A DNA stretch of 64,000 nucleotides from Acidobacteriota bacterium (GCA_018268755.1 JAFDVW010000013.1:186001-250000), one strand, 5' to 3'. Numbered from the stretch's first letter, positions 9,229-17,832 are shown. Made by a program: numbers and translations. Notes: a model not told the origin generated them from the sequence alone.

Positions 9229-10257
9229 TCATTTCTGTTCAATCTCCACGGCGTGGCCATCAGGGTCTCTGACGATGACTGCGCGGCTGAAACCGAGCTC
9301 AGTGGTCTGATTCGCAATCAATCCGGAAGAGACAAAAGTCAGCCTGGCTGTCGCCAGATCGCGAACTGCCTGGGCCGCGTTTGTGGTCAGCAATATGGTC
9401 TGGCGGTGGAGCAAATCATTGGCGCGCTCGTCGGGAGGAAATGGCCGTCCGTCGCGCGGAGACAGGTATTCCAGCAACTCGATGCCCGGCCCGGCAGCGC
9501 CACGCAGGGCCGTAATCCGAAGGCGAGCGCCAAATACGTTGTTCAAATGCTCCTGCTCTGTTCCATAGTTCTCGCTCTCCCCGACCACCTGCAGCCCCAG
9601 AACATCGCGGTAGAACTTAAGGCTGACATCGGTATCCGAGACGACGATCGCGGTGTGGTCAATGCCGAGAAACACCCGGGAGGATGGGCGGTGCCATTTC
9701 TCGGCGCCTTTGTCGGGCGGGAATTGCAGGATCTCAAGGGGATGTCCGTCGGGGTCCTTGAAGTAGAAGGCGGCAATGCCCCCGGCCTGCTTGTTCCAAT
9801 CCGGCAAGCGTTGCGGCCCGGAAGAGGCGTGCTCCACTTTGTTGTGCCGGAGTATCTGGTAGGCGCGATCCATATCGCCGACGATGATGGCGATGTGCTG
9901 GAACCAGCGGTCGTTGCTGCGGGAGTCCAGCGGGATTGGCTTGCCTTTGGGGGCCAGATATTCGTGGAGCTCAATGAACTCTCCGCCCAGGCGCATGCGT
10001 ACGACACGGACTCGGAGGCCGAATACTCCCAGTAGCTGCTCATACTGCGGACCCGCTACCTCGGTGTCGGAGACGGTTTCGAAGGTCAACACTCGAGAGT
10101 AAAAAGCAATCGCACGGTCCATGTCGGAAACCGTCATGCTGATGGCCTCGACGCCGCTCACCAGAGATTGAGCAGAAGAGGACGAGACAAAGATTGCAAC
10201 AAAGAACAAACAGACAGCAGTGCGGGCCAGTCGCCGAAGTTGGAGTGATCGCTTCAT
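9229..10257 (-). CDS. Secreted two-domain VOC-family protein
   Basis: The 342-residue protein has a Sec signal peptide (TAVCLFFVAIFVSSSSAQ) and two tandem vicinal-oxygen-chelate modules. The first starts ISMTVSDMDRAIAFYSRVL and ends KDPDGHPLEILQF; the second starts HTAIVVSDTDVSLKFYRDVLG and ends RDPDGHAVEIEQ. Each carries the paired beta-alpha-beta-beta-beta pattern and the Glu/His positions that bind a metal in glyoxalases and extradiol dioxygenases. The substrate is unknown. It is exported although its operon neighbours are cytoplasmic, which is odd. It starts 21 bases after the GMC oxidoreductase stop. Confidence 0.85.
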   Translation of the reverse strand: MKRSLQLRRLARTAVCLFFVAIFVSSSSAQSLVSGVEAISMTVSDMDRAIAFYSRVLTFETVSDTEVAGPQYEQLLGVFGLRVRVVRMRLGGEFIELHEYLAPKGKPIPLDSRSNDRWFQHIAIIVGDMDRAYQILRHNKVEHASSGPQRLPDWNKQAGGIAAFYFKDPDGHPLEILQFPPDKGAEKWHRPSSRVFLGIDHTAIVVSDTDVSLKFYRDVLGLQVVGESENYGTEQEHLNNVFGARLRITALRGAAGPGIELLEYLSPRDGRPFPPDERANDLLHRQTILLTTNAAQAVRDLATARLTFVSSGLIANQTTELGFSRAVIVRDPDGHAVEIEQK

Positions 10258-10278
10258 GGTTTTCCCTCAGTACTTGGC

Positions 10279-11880
10279 TCAGTCTCCGGCGGAAGCCATG
10301 GCCGGCCGGGAGGCGGAAACACCCATGCGAGTGAGCAAGTGGTCTCCCACTCGCAAAGCATTGGCGATGATGGTGAGCGCGGGATTCACCGCCGCGCTGG
10401 ACGGGAAAAAGCTGCCGTCCACTACGTAAAGATTGTCGAGATCGTGGGCTTTGCAGTTCACGTCCAGAGCGGATGTCGCCGGATCGTGTCCGAATCGGAT
10501 CGTGCCGTTTTGGTGGGCGACTCCGGCCAATGGAATTCTTTGGCCGACATACACGTTCCGGCCAAACAGTCCTTGATGGCACTCGTGGCCATGCTTGGAG
10601 CAGCTGGTCTGTTTCATGGCTTCTTTGAGTTTTGTCTGCAGCCGCTCATGCGCTTGCAGATTGTTGGGGGTGTAACTCAGAACGATTTTCCCCTGGCGAT
10701 CCAGGGTTACGCGATTATCCGGGTCCGGCAAATCTTCGGAAGTAAGCCAGAAATCCAGGGAGTGTTTTGCCATCCACTCGAGAGTGAAGCCTGGCGCGAA
10801 GGCCGGGGCGCCGGCCCGCAGGGTGACCGCATCGAGCTTACCCACGAAAGAAATGTGGCCCATGGGGTAAGGCCAGTCTTTCGCTCCAAAGTAGAAGTCG
10901 TTGATCCCCAGAGTCTTCTGGAAGACCGTGGGATTGGGGCATTGGGAGATTGCCATTAATACGGAATTGGTGTGGCCCATGTAGTGGCGTCCCACCACGT
11001 CGGAGGCATTTGCCAGGCCGCGGGGATGTTTGTCATTTGCCGAGCGCAGCAAAAGGGCGGCAGAGTTAATGGCGCCGGCGGCAACTATGATCAGATCTCC
11101 GGAATAGCTTGCAAGCTTTCCTTGGCGTTCGACAGCGACACTCTTCGCTACTCGGCCCGAGGTGTCGGTTTCGATCTTCCGCACCAGGGCATGGGTGAGC
11201 AGAGTCACGTTGGGATACTTCACCGCCTCATCCACGCAAAGCACCTGGGCATCGGCTTTGGCGTACACCAAACAGGGAAAGCCATCGCAGGTGTTGCAGC
11301 GAATGCATTTGCTCTGGTGGGGGTTCTTTTCATCGAGCTGGACCCCGACCGGCACATGAAATGGCTTAAGACCGGAGCGGGCAAAGTCATCGGCAAGCTG
11401 CTGAATCCGGGGCTCGTGGCTCACGGCAGGCCAGGGATAGGGGCCGCTCGCGAAGGGTTCGGTGGGGTCTTCCCCGCGGTTGCCGTGGACGTGATAAAGG
11501 TGCTCGGCTTGCGCGTAATAAGGCTCGAGTTCTTCGTAACTGATCGGCCATGCGGGCGAGATTCCGCCGTGATGCTTCAGTTCGCCGAAGTCCTCTTTGC
11601 GCAGCCGGAATAATGCCGCGCCGTAGAATTTGGTGTTTCCGCCAACGTTATAGTTAGTGTGGGGATGAAGGTCTTTGCCATCCTTATCGAGCCAGCCTTC
11701 CTTGGTGTTGTAGTGGCCGTCCACATTGACCACGTGTGGGTCCCAGTTGGCTTTCTCCCGCGGCACATAGCCGCCACGCTCCAGAATCAGAATTCGTTTG
11801 CCCGAAGGGGCGAGATGATAGGCGAGTGTTCCGCCGCCCGCCCCGGTCCCAATGATGATGACGTCATAGTGATCGCTCAT
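10279..11880 (-). CDS. GMC-family FAD oxidoreductase
   Basis: This 533-residue flavoprotein has the GMC layout: the N-terminal FAD loop VIIIGTGAGGGTLAYHLAP at residues 7-25, RILILERGG, NVGGNTKFYGAA, and a C-terminal GMC domain with NGTIRFGHDP and SSAAVNPALTIIANALRVGD. A Cys cluster CIRCNTCDGFPC near residues 190-205 is typical of a subgroup that oxidises sugars or sugar acids; its role in this protein is unknown. The likely reaction is oxidation of a sugar or polyol hydroxyl. No signal peptide is visible. ATG overlaps the aquaporin stop as ATGA; an in-frame extension upstream overlaps the aquaporin gene and is rejected. Confidence 0.88.
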   Translation of the reverse strand: MSDHYDVIIIGTGAGGGTLAYHLAPSGKRILILERGGYVPREKANWDPHVVNVDGHYNTKEGWLDKDGKDLHPHTNYNVGGNTKFYGAALFRLRKEDFGELKHHGGISPAWPISYEELEPYYAQAEHLYHVHGNRGEDPTEPFASGPYPWPAVSHEPRIQQLADDFARSGLKPFHVPVGVQLDEKNPHQSKCIRCNTCDGFPCLVYAKADAQVLCVDEAVKYPNVTLLTHALVRKIETDTSGRVAKSVAVERQGKLASYSGDLIIVAAGAINSAALLLRSANDKHPRGLANASDVVGRHYMGHTNSVLMAISQCPNPTVFQKTLGINDFYFGAKDWPYPMGHISFVGKLDAVTLRAGAPAFAPGFTLEWMAKHSLDFWLTSEDLPDPDNRVTLDRQGKIVLSYTPNNLQAHERLQTKLKEAMKQTSCSKHGHECHQGLFGRNVYVGQRIPLAGVAHQNGTIRFGHDPATSALDVNCKAHDLDNLYVVDGSFFPSSAAVNPALTIIANALRVGDHLLTRMGVSASRPAMASAGD

Positions 11881-12767
11881 ATGGCGAACCCTCCGTTTGC
11901 GCCGCAGAAGATGCAGCGTTTGTCGTTGTTGTGATGGAGCTTGCAGCACTTCACGGCAAGTTTGCCGGCCCGCCAGAGATAGACTTCGGCGGCCGCGAGC
12001 ATGGCAAGGGGCGGAGCGGTCAGGTAGACCCACAGGCCATCCCAAATGTCCGCGGGCACGGCGGATCCCAGGGTGCGGGCAGGATTCATGCTCATCCCCG
12101 AGAATGGGGCCTCCAAGGTGATGTAGCTGGCAACCAGCAGCCCCACGAAAATTCCCGTAAATGACTCGAGCTCGTGGTGATTGGAGACGTGCAAGACCAC
12201 GGACATCAGGATGAAAGCGATCAGGAATTCGGCCAGGAGGGCGATCCAAACCCCATGTTCACCGGGGACGGTGACAAGGTAACGCACGGCTGGGTGGGAA
12301 ACTTTGCTTCCCAGAACGCAGGCGACGGCCCAAACGCCGGCAACGGCGCCGGTGCATTGCGACGCTATATAGAAGACCGCGTCCCAAAATTTGATTTTTC
12401 CCAGGCGAAAGAAGGTCGCAGTCACCGAGGGATTGATATGGGCGCCGGACTGCTTTCCCCAGGGAGAATAGATGATTGCCATCGCGGTCATTCCCATGGA
12501 AACGCCCATCAGCAGCCGCCGCAGGAATGAGGAGTGGATCGCCTGGTGAATGGGGGACCGGGGAAATTCATATAAGGCCCCGAAGATGCAGGCCGAAACC
12601 ATGAACGCACCGAGCAATGCGGCTTCCATCAGGTACTCGGGCCAGTGCGCTCGCAAGGAGCCCACAGCGCCCAATTCACTTGGGGGAGAGGACGGTACGC
12701 TGGAGGAAGCAGGTTCCGCTGCCAGGTTCGGCGCTTCGGAGATCGTATTTTGCTCGGTGCTGTTCAT
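11877..12767 (-). CDS. MIP/aquaporin-family channel with Cys-rich tail
   Basis: The 296-residue protein has six hydrophobic segments and the two half-helix motifs of aquaporins: GAHINPSVTATF (NPS instead of NPA, near residue 112) and GMSMNPARTLGSAV (NPA, near residue 228). It would pass water or small uncharged solutes across the inner membrane. After the last helix a 30-residue tail contains KCCKLHHNNDKRCIFCG, a Cys/His cluster spaced like a small zinc knuckle. I chose the ATG at 12767; a TTG-initiated extension to 12848 exists, but its purine-rich stretch sits too close to the start. It appears to be first in the operon with the GMC, VOC, GH63 and dehydrogenase genes. Confidence 0.85.
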   Translation of the reverse strand: MNSTEQNTISEAPNLAAEPASSSVPSSPPSELGAVGSLRAHWPEYLMEAALLGAFMVSACIFGALYEFPRSPIHQAIHSSFLRRLLMGVSMGMTAMAIIYSPWGKQSGAHINPSVTATFFRLGKIKFWDAVFYIASQCTGAVAGVWAVACVLGSKVSHPAVRYLVTVPGEHGVWIALLAEFLIAFILMSVVLHVSNHHELESFTGIFVGLLVASYITLEAPFSGMSMNPARTLGSAVPADIWDGLWVYLTAPPLAMLAAAEVYLWRAGKLAVKCCKLHHNNDKRCIFCGANGGFAI

Positions 12768-13042
12768 GGAATCTGCGCATGGGATGCAGCATCCGCAATG
12801 AAGTGACAAGAAATCGAATGGTCCGGGTTGCACGCGCCAGGAAGGCAATTCCTATCTACTTAATACCTGCCGGCCCGTCCCCACAGAGTGTGAAACCTTC
12901 TCGCCGCATCGGAATCCCACGCCACGTGAGGACGAAATCAGCAGCCGCCGCGCACAAGGCCCATAGGGAACGCTCCGCGAATCGTTGACCATGCAGCGCT
13001 GCCCATCGTCCCCACAATCAACTTTCACGCATGAGGAAAATA

Positions 13043-13441
13043 ATGAATGCCAAGAACCTAATTCTCCCGCTGTTCCTGATGATCGCGACATTGTTCTCGG
13101 TGTCCGCGTTCGCCGCCGATGGCCATACCTCCAGCCAATTCCAGGGCCCGAAAGCCAATCAGGGGACCGTCACCCATAGCACGAAGGATGGCAAGAGCGT
13201 GCTCACCCTTTCCGACGACTTTGTGGTGCCGGATACACCGGATCCCCATTGGCAGGTCGTGGATTCCGAGGGCAACGTCTACTTGCTGGACAAACTGAAG
13301 ACCAAAGCGTTCCTGGGCGACAACTTCAAGAAGGAAATTGTCGTTCCCAAGTACGTGAAGAACATTTCGAAGGTCGTGATCTGGTGCGCCTTCGCGGAAG
13401 TGAATCTGGGCGAAGCCAGCTTCAGCTCACCGGTAAAGTAG
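13043..13441 (+). CDS. Secreted DM13-like domain protein
   Basis: The protein has 132 residues with a signal peptide (NLILPLFLMIATLFSVSAFA). The mature part reads as a single DM13-type domain: GTVTHSTKDGKSVLTLSDDF, WQVVDSEGNVYLLDKLK and the characteristic VVIWCAFAEVNLGEASF, with one conserved Cys. DM13 domains are proposed electron-transfer or redox modules with a nearly invariant Cys. GAGGA six bases before the second Met decides this start over the one at 13031. It diverges from the aquaporin operon and is followed 66 bases later by the GlcG-cupin gene. The family call is from motif memory and should be tested by profile search. Confidence 0.7.
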   Translation: MNAKNLILPLFLMIATLFSVSAFAADGHTSSQFQGPKANQGTVTHSTKDGKSVLTLSDDFVVPDTPDPHWQVVDSEGNVYLLDKLKTKAFLGDNFKKEIVVPKYVKNISKVVIWCAFAEVNLGEASFSSPVK

Positions 13442-13450
13442 GCGGGCCAT

Positions 13451-13480
13451 GAGGGCGCATCGGCAAGTCGAAGCGCCCTC
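13451..13480 (+). terminator. Hairpin between DM13-like and GlcG-cupin genes
   Basis: A perfect 8-bp inverted repeat, GAGGGCGC (13451-13458) and GCGCCCTC (13473-13480), lies just after the DM13-like stop with a 14-base loop. No T-tract follows, so it may be an mRNA-stabilising or partial terminator hairpin rather than a classic terminator. Confidence 0.35.
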
Positions 13481-13507
13481 GCCAATTCCTTTGAAGGCAG
13501 AAAAGTC

Positions 13508-14368
13508 ATGAAAAGACAATGGACCGTATTGTTGATGTTTTTGGCGGCAATTCCAGCCATCGCAACTGCGCAAACCGCAGTGAAGAAAACCCTGACGCTC
13601 GAAGGTGCAGAGCGGGTTATCGCCGCTGCCAAAGAGGAAGCCAGGAAAGTGCAGGCCCCTGGCGGCGTGATTGCCGTAGTTGACGATGGGGGCAACCTCA
13701 TAGCATTGGAGCGGCTCGACGGCACCTTCGCCGCGGGGGCCAATATCTCCATCGGCAAGGCCAGGACTTCCGTGCAATTCAAACGTCCCACCCGGGCTTT
13801 TGAAGAACTGATCAACTCCAACGGCAAGGGCCGCACCGTGATGACCGCACTGAACGATTTCACTCCACTGATTGGCGGAATCCCCATCGTTGTGGATGGT
13901 CAGATTGTGGGTGGAGTTGGGGTGAGCGGGGCAGCCAGTGCGGATCAGGACGAGCAGCTGGCCATCGCCGGTTCGAAGGCATTGGAGCTCCCCGTGCCTT
14001 CGGTGTCGTATTTCGAGAAAAGCAAAGTGGACGAAGCCTTCACCAGGGGCGCCGTGTTACTGGATGGCGCGGAGGGACGCAACTACATGGTCCACGCTAG
14101 CCGCCGCGAAAAGCCCGGGCAGGCCGAATTGCACGAGAGAGACGCTGATGTGATCTATGTCTTAGAAGGCACGGCTACTCTGGTCACGGGTGGCGAAGTT
14201 GTCGATGGCCAAAACATTGCGCCGGATGAAATCCGCGGAACGCATATCACGGGTGGTGAGACACGGAAGCTTGCCAAAGGGGATGTCATCATCGTGCCCC
14301 ACAGGACACCCCATCAGTTCACCGCAGTCACCAACCCCTTTCTGTACTACGTGGTGAAAGTTCGCTGA
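13508..14368 (+). CDS. Secreted GlcG/HbpS-like domain fused to a cupin
   Basis: The 286-residue protein starts with a signal peptide (LLMFLAAIPAIATAQ). Residues ~27-170 match the GlcG/HbpS (haem-degrading) fold: APGGVIAVVDDGGNLIALERLD, SIGKARTSVQFKRPT, IPIVVDGQIVGGVGVSGA. Residues ~190-286 form a single cupin barrel with ELHERDADVIYVLEG and GDVIIVPHRTPHQF, keeping His/Asp/His metal-ligand-like positions. GlcG proteins occur with glycolate and glycerol/diol oxidation genes and HbpS binds haem; the cupin could be a sugar or metal sensor. The fusion is plain in one open frame. It sits between the DM13-like gene and the gluconolactonase gene, probably in one transcription unit. Confidence 0.82.
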   Translation: MKRQWTVLLMFLAAIPAIATAQTAVKKTLTLEGAERVIAAAKEEARKVQAPGGVIAVVDDGGNLIALERLDGTFAAGANISIGKARTSVQFKRPTRAFEELINSNGKGRTVMTALNDFTPLIGGIPIVVDGQIVGGVGVSGAASADQDEQLAIAGSKALELPVPSVSYFEKSKVDEAFTRGAVLLDGAEGRNYMVHASRREKPGQAELHERDADVIYVLEGTATLVTGGEVVDGQNIAPDEIRGTHITGGETRKLAKGDVIIVPHRTPHQFTAVTNPFLYYVVKVR

Positions 14369-14384
14369 CGATTGCGAGATCATT

Positions 14385-16028
14385 ATGCGCAGACTCATTC
14401 GAGTATTGTCGATCGCCATCGCACTGCTGGCTGTTTCCATAGTGAGCCGTGCCCAGGTGGTGCAGGACCCTCCGTTTGGTCGTCCTGATGCGGTGGTGGA
14501 CCTGGCCACCCGGGAGGGCGCGGCGCTGGTGGAAGGCCAGTGGCGGTATCACGAGGTGAAGATCGTAGACGCCGAATCGAAATCTGTCGGTCTTGACCTG
14601 CGGCCAACCGGCAGCCAGACCATCCAGACCTACGACTACACCCCGCACGCCGGCGGGACCGACTTTGACGATTCCACGTGGGAGACAATCGCGGCCAACA
14701 CCCTGGACCAACGGCGTTCCACCAGCAAGGTCTGTTTCAATTGGTATCGCATCCAGATCACGATTCCGGAAAAGATTGCCAACTATTCAACCGCCGGCTC
14801 GACCGTGGCCTTCGAAATTGTGGTCGACGACTATGCGGAGGTGTGGGTGGAGGGAAAGCTGCCGCGCGTTCTGGGGCAAACGGGCGGGCCGGTGGGGAAG
14901 GGGTTCAATGCTCCAAACCGCGTGATCCTCACGCGGAATGCCCAGCCCGGGCAGAAAATTCAATTGGCGGTGTTCGGCGGCAACGGTCCGATTTCGTCCA
15001 GCCCTTTGAACTTCATCTGGGTGAGGACGGCGACCTTGGATTTCTACAAATCGCCACGGGTCGCGTTGAGCGAGACTGTGGCCCAGGTCATCCGCAAGGA
15101 CCCGGAGCTCGATGAGATCGTTCCGGCAGAGGCGAAGATCGAAAAGCTGGCCGGCGGCTTTCTGTTCACCGAAGGACCGGTCTGGGTGCCCAAGTCAGAA
15201 GAAAATGACGGCTATCTTTTATTCAGCGACCCAAACAACAACACCATTTATCGCTGGACACAAGACGGTCAACTCTCCATCTATATGAGCAAGAGCGGCT
15301 ACTCCGGCTTTGATATTGGGGAATATGGGCAGCCCGGGTCGAACGGCCTCACGCGGGATGGGGAAGGACGGCTCACGATCAACCAGCATGGCAACCGCCG
15401 CGTGGTTCGGCAGGAAAGGAACGGGCAACTCACGGTCCTGGCCGATCGTTACGAGGGCAAGCGTCTGAACAGTCCCAATGACCTGGTGTACAAGTCCGAT
15501 GGCGCGTTGTACTTTACCGACCCGCCGTTTGGATTGCCCAAGTTCTATGATGACCCGCGCCGGGAGCTACCTTACAGCGGAGTGTTCCGCGTGTCCGCCG
15601 ATGGCAAGCAAATCAAGCTGCTGACCTCGGAACTCAAAGGGCCGAACGGCCTGGCATTCTCTCCTGACGAGAAATACTTCTACGTGGACAACTGGGACGT
15701 AGACCGAAAAGTCATCCTGCGCTATGAAGTCCAGGCCGACGGCGGCCTTGCCAACGGCCGGGTGTTTTTCGACATGACCTCTGCCGCGGGCGAAGATGCG
15801 CTGGACGGGATGAAGGTGGACGGCAAAGGAAATCTATATGTCTCGGGGCCAGGAGGCTTATGGATCATTTCTCCTGCCGGTAAGCATCTCGGGACTATTA
15901 TTGGGCCGGAACATCCGCATAACTTTGCCTGGGGTGACGATGACGGCAAGACGCTGTATCTCTGCGCCAAATCGGGACTCTACCGGATCAGGCTAAAGAT
16001 CGCTGGAAGCCCGCTGCGGAGACCGTGA
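14385..16028 (+). CDS. Secreted SMP-30/gluconolactonase-like protein
   Basis: The 547-residue protein has a signal peptide (VLSIAIALLAVSIVSRAQ). Residues ~50-220 look like a galactose-binding-type beta-sandwich (DFDDSTWETIAAN, WYRIQITIP, EVWVEGKLPRVLGQTGG). Residues ~240-547 are a six-bladed SMP-30 propeller: FLFTEGPVWVPKS (metal Glu), GSNGLTRDGEGRL, RLNSPNDLVYKSDGALYFTDPPFG (Asn/Asp ligands), KGPNGLAFSPDEKYFY and DALDGMKVDGKGNLYVS. Propellers of this type hydrolyse sugar lactones such as gluconolactone with a divalent cation. Its place next to glucose dehydrogenase and GMC oxidoreductase fits lactone opening, though it is exported and the dehydrogenase is not. Confidence 0.85.
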   Translation: MRRLIRVLSIAIALLAVSIVSRAQVVQDPPFGRPDAVVDLATREGAALVEGQWRYHEVKIVDAESKSVGLDLRPTGSQTIQTYDYTPHAGGTDFDDSTWETIAANTLDQRRSTSKVCFNWYRIQITIPEKIANYSTAGSTVAFEIVVDDYAEVWVEGKLPRVLGQTGGPVGKGFNAPNRVILTRNAQPGQKIQLAVFGGNGPISSSPLNFIWVRTATLDFYKSPRVALSETVAQVIRKDPELDEIVPAEAKIEKLAGGFLFTEGPVWVPKSEENDGYLLFSDPNNNTIYRWTQDGQLSIYMSKSGYSGFDIGEYGQPGSNGLTRDGEGRLTINQHGNRRVVRQERNGQLTVLADRYEGKRLNSPNDLVYKSDGALYFTDPPFGLPKFYDDPRRELPYSGVFRVSADGKQIKLLTSELKGPNGLAFSPDEKYFYVDNWDVDRKVILRYEVQADGGLANGRVFFDMTSAAGEDALDGMKVDGKGNLYVSGPGGLWIISPAGKHLGTIIGPEHPHNFAWGDDDGKTLYLCAKSGLYRIRLKIAGSPLRRP

Positions 16029-16090
16029 CGTTTCCTGCTCCGTTCCAGGCCGAAACTGCGCCTGTGGTGTCCGTGCCCTCAAGGCCTGAA

Positions 16091-16702
16091 CTATTGACCA
16101 CTCGATTGCTTACGCCGCCGGCTGTAGGCAGCAACTTTGAGACGGTTCCCGCAAAGCTGCATGCTGCACCACCGCCGGGTCCCTTTTTTGCTGGTGTCAA
16201 GGAAATGCAGAACACATTGTCCACACTTGCGGATCCGGGTGCGATCACACTCCGCGAACAACTTCGCGGCGCTATGGACTAGGGGCGTCAACAGGTCTTC
16301 CGGCTGGCCAGGTTCAAAGGACGGCTCCAGGCGAGGGCCGCTGCTGGTTTCGCTCAAGCGGGTCCCTATAGGATGAGCGGCCAGCAGACCGTTCAGTTTC
16401 TCCATCATGCCACGATGAAGCTTGCCGCCTGCCTCCCAGGCCAGAACTTCTTTGCGGAGCTCCTCGCGCAGTTCACGGATTTCTTCGAGAGTACGCCGCG
16501 CGCGCGCCGAATCCCCCCATTGCTTCTGCAGGGTTATGGATTCGCGACTTCCGATGACCCCGGCAGCCTGGAACCAGCGCAGCAGGCTGGAGAAATCGGG
16601 CAGCAATTCCTGCGCCTCGCCATGTAGCATCGGCCGGGTATTGAGGAAATCCAGCGCCAGCTGATGGCCGACGAAGAGAAAACCATCTTTCCATTCCTCC
16701 AT
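16091..16702 (-). CDS. CGNR zinc-finger regulator (ABATE domain)
   Basis: The 203-residue protein begins with the ABATE-type N-terminal region (FLFVGHQLALDFLNTRPML) and ends with the CGNR finger CGQCVLHFLDTSKKGTRRWC then SMQLCGNRLKVAAYSRRRK. The four cysteines bind zinc and the basic tail contacts DNA in this family of stress- or antibiotic-associated regulators. GGAGAGG lies eight bases before the ATG. It is divergent from the dehalogenase-type hydrolase over a 165-bp intergenic region, the usual arrangement for CGNR genes and their targets, so it probably controls that hydrolase and itself. Confidence 0.9.
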   Translation of the reverse strand: MEEWKDGFLFVGHQLALDFLNTRPMLHGEAQELLPDFSSLLRWFQAAGVIGSRESITLQKQWGDSARARRTLEEIRELREELRKEVLAWEAGGKLHRGMMEKLNGLLAAHPIGTRLSETSSGPRLEPSFEPGQPEDLLTPLVHSAAKLFAECDRTRIRKCGQCVLHFLDTSKKGTRRWCSMQLCGNRLKVAAYSRRRKQSSGQ

Positions 16703-16809
16703 ACATGCACCTCTCCACCGGGCATCCCCCAGGATTATTGGAACACCGATAATGTAACTTTATACCGGTTAGCACATCTGATGCGGTATGGGCCGGAAAC
16801 GGTGCGCCA

Positions 16810-16825
16810 CCAGGGTGTAACCTGG
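16810..16825. promoter_or_regulatory. Candidate operator between CGNR regulator and hydrolase
   Basis: CCAGGgtgtaaCCTGG is a perfect 5-bp inverted repeat with a 6-base spacer, 42 bases before the hydrolase ATG. It could be the CGNR protein's binding site. A looser TAAC...GTTA pair lies upstream in the same gap. Short repeats of this size also arise by chance. Confidence 0.35.
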
Positions 16826-16867
16826 ACGACCTTACTGGTTCCGACCCATTTCCAAGGAGGACTAACC

Positions 16868-17743
16868 ATGATCAGTTACCATACCGCCGACGTAGACGGA
16901 AACCGCATCTTCTATCGTGAGGCGGGTCCGAAGACCGCCCCCAGTGTCTTGCTGTTGCACGGTTTCCCCACTTCTTCCCACATGTTTCGCAACCTGATTC
17001 CGATTTTGGCCGAGCGCTACCATGTGGTCGCGCCGGACCTTCCCGGCTTTGGCTTCTCGGATTCCCCGGAGCGGAAGAAGTTCGCCTACACCTTTGAAAA
17101 TCTTGCTCAGACGATGGATGGGTTTACCCGGGCGGTTGGCCTCAATCGATATGCCATCTACGTATTTGACTATGGCGCCCCGGTTGGTTTGCGGCTGGCC
17201 CTGGCCCACCCGGACAAAGTGACGGCGATCATCTCTCAAAACGGCAATGCCTACGAAGAGGGCCTGAGCCAGGGGTGGAACCCGATCCAGAAGTATTGGA
17301 AGGAACCGACTGCCGCCAACCGCGCTGCCTTGCGCGATTTCCTAACTCCGGACGCAACCAAGTGGCAGTATTTGCACGGTGCTTCCGACGAGGCCCTGGT
17401 CGCCCCGGAGTCTTATGGTCTGGACTCATTCTTATTGTCGAGAGCGGGCAACGATGAGATCCAGCTGGATCTTTTCCTTGATTACGCCAGCAATGTGAAG
17501 CTCTATCCGCGCTTTCAGGAATATTTCCGCACCCAGACGCCACCGCTGCTGGCCGTGTGGGGGAAGAATGATCCCTTTTTCCTTCCCCCGGGAGCCGAAG
17601 CTTTTAAGCGGGACAATCCCCGGGCGGAAGTGCACTTTGTGGATACGGGGCACTTCGCGCTCGAAACTCATCATCGCGAAATTGCCTCTAGAATTCTGGA
17701 TTTCCTTGAGCGCACCATGTTGTTGCCGGCCCATGGCGCGTGA
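16868..17743 (+). CDS. Alpha/beta hydrolase, epoxide hydrolase/haloalkane dehalogenase type
   Basis: The 291-residue protein shows the alpha/beta-hydrolase order: VLLLHGFPTSSHMFRNLIP (oxyanion HGxP), APDLPGFGFSD, the nucleophile elbow YVFDYGAPVGLRLAL with Asp in place of Ser, WGKNDPFFLPPGA, and the catalytic His in DTGHFALETH. An Asp nucleophile is the hallmark of haloalkane dehalogenases and epoxide hydrolases; the substrate is not decided. AAGGAGGA is placed before the ATG, so the longer upstream frame is rejected. It is cytoplasmic and divergent from the CGNR regulator. Confidence 0.88.
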   Translation: MISYHTADVDGNRIFYREAGPKTAPSVLLLHGFPTSSHMFRNLIPILAERYHVVAPDLPGFGFSDSPERKKFAYTFENLAQTMDGFTRAVGLNRYAIYVFDYGAPVGLRLALAHPDKVTAIISQNGNAYEEGLSQGWNPIQKYWKEPTAANRAALRDFLTPDATKWQYLHGASDEALVAPESYGLDSFLLSRAGNDEIQLDLFLDYASNVKLYPRFQEYFRTQTPPLLAVWGKNDPFFLPPGAEAFKRDNPRAEVHFVDTGHFALETHHREIASRILDFLERTMLLPAHGA

Positions 17744-17756
17744 TTGTGGTGACTGC

Positions 17757-17788
17757 ATGCCGCCGAGCGCCCTGCCGTTCGGCGGCAT
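17757..17788. terminator. Hairpin between convergent genes
   Basis: ATGCCGCCGA (17757-17766) and TCGGCGGCAT (17779-17788) form a perfect 10-bp stem with a 12-base loop, between the convergent hydrolase and DUF1223 genes. It is symmetric, so it could end transcription from both sides. The T-tract is short (CATTT). Confidence 0.5.
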
Positions 17789-17832
17789 TTCACGGACCCA
17801 GGCCGCAATGGACGAAATACCCAACGTCCGGC

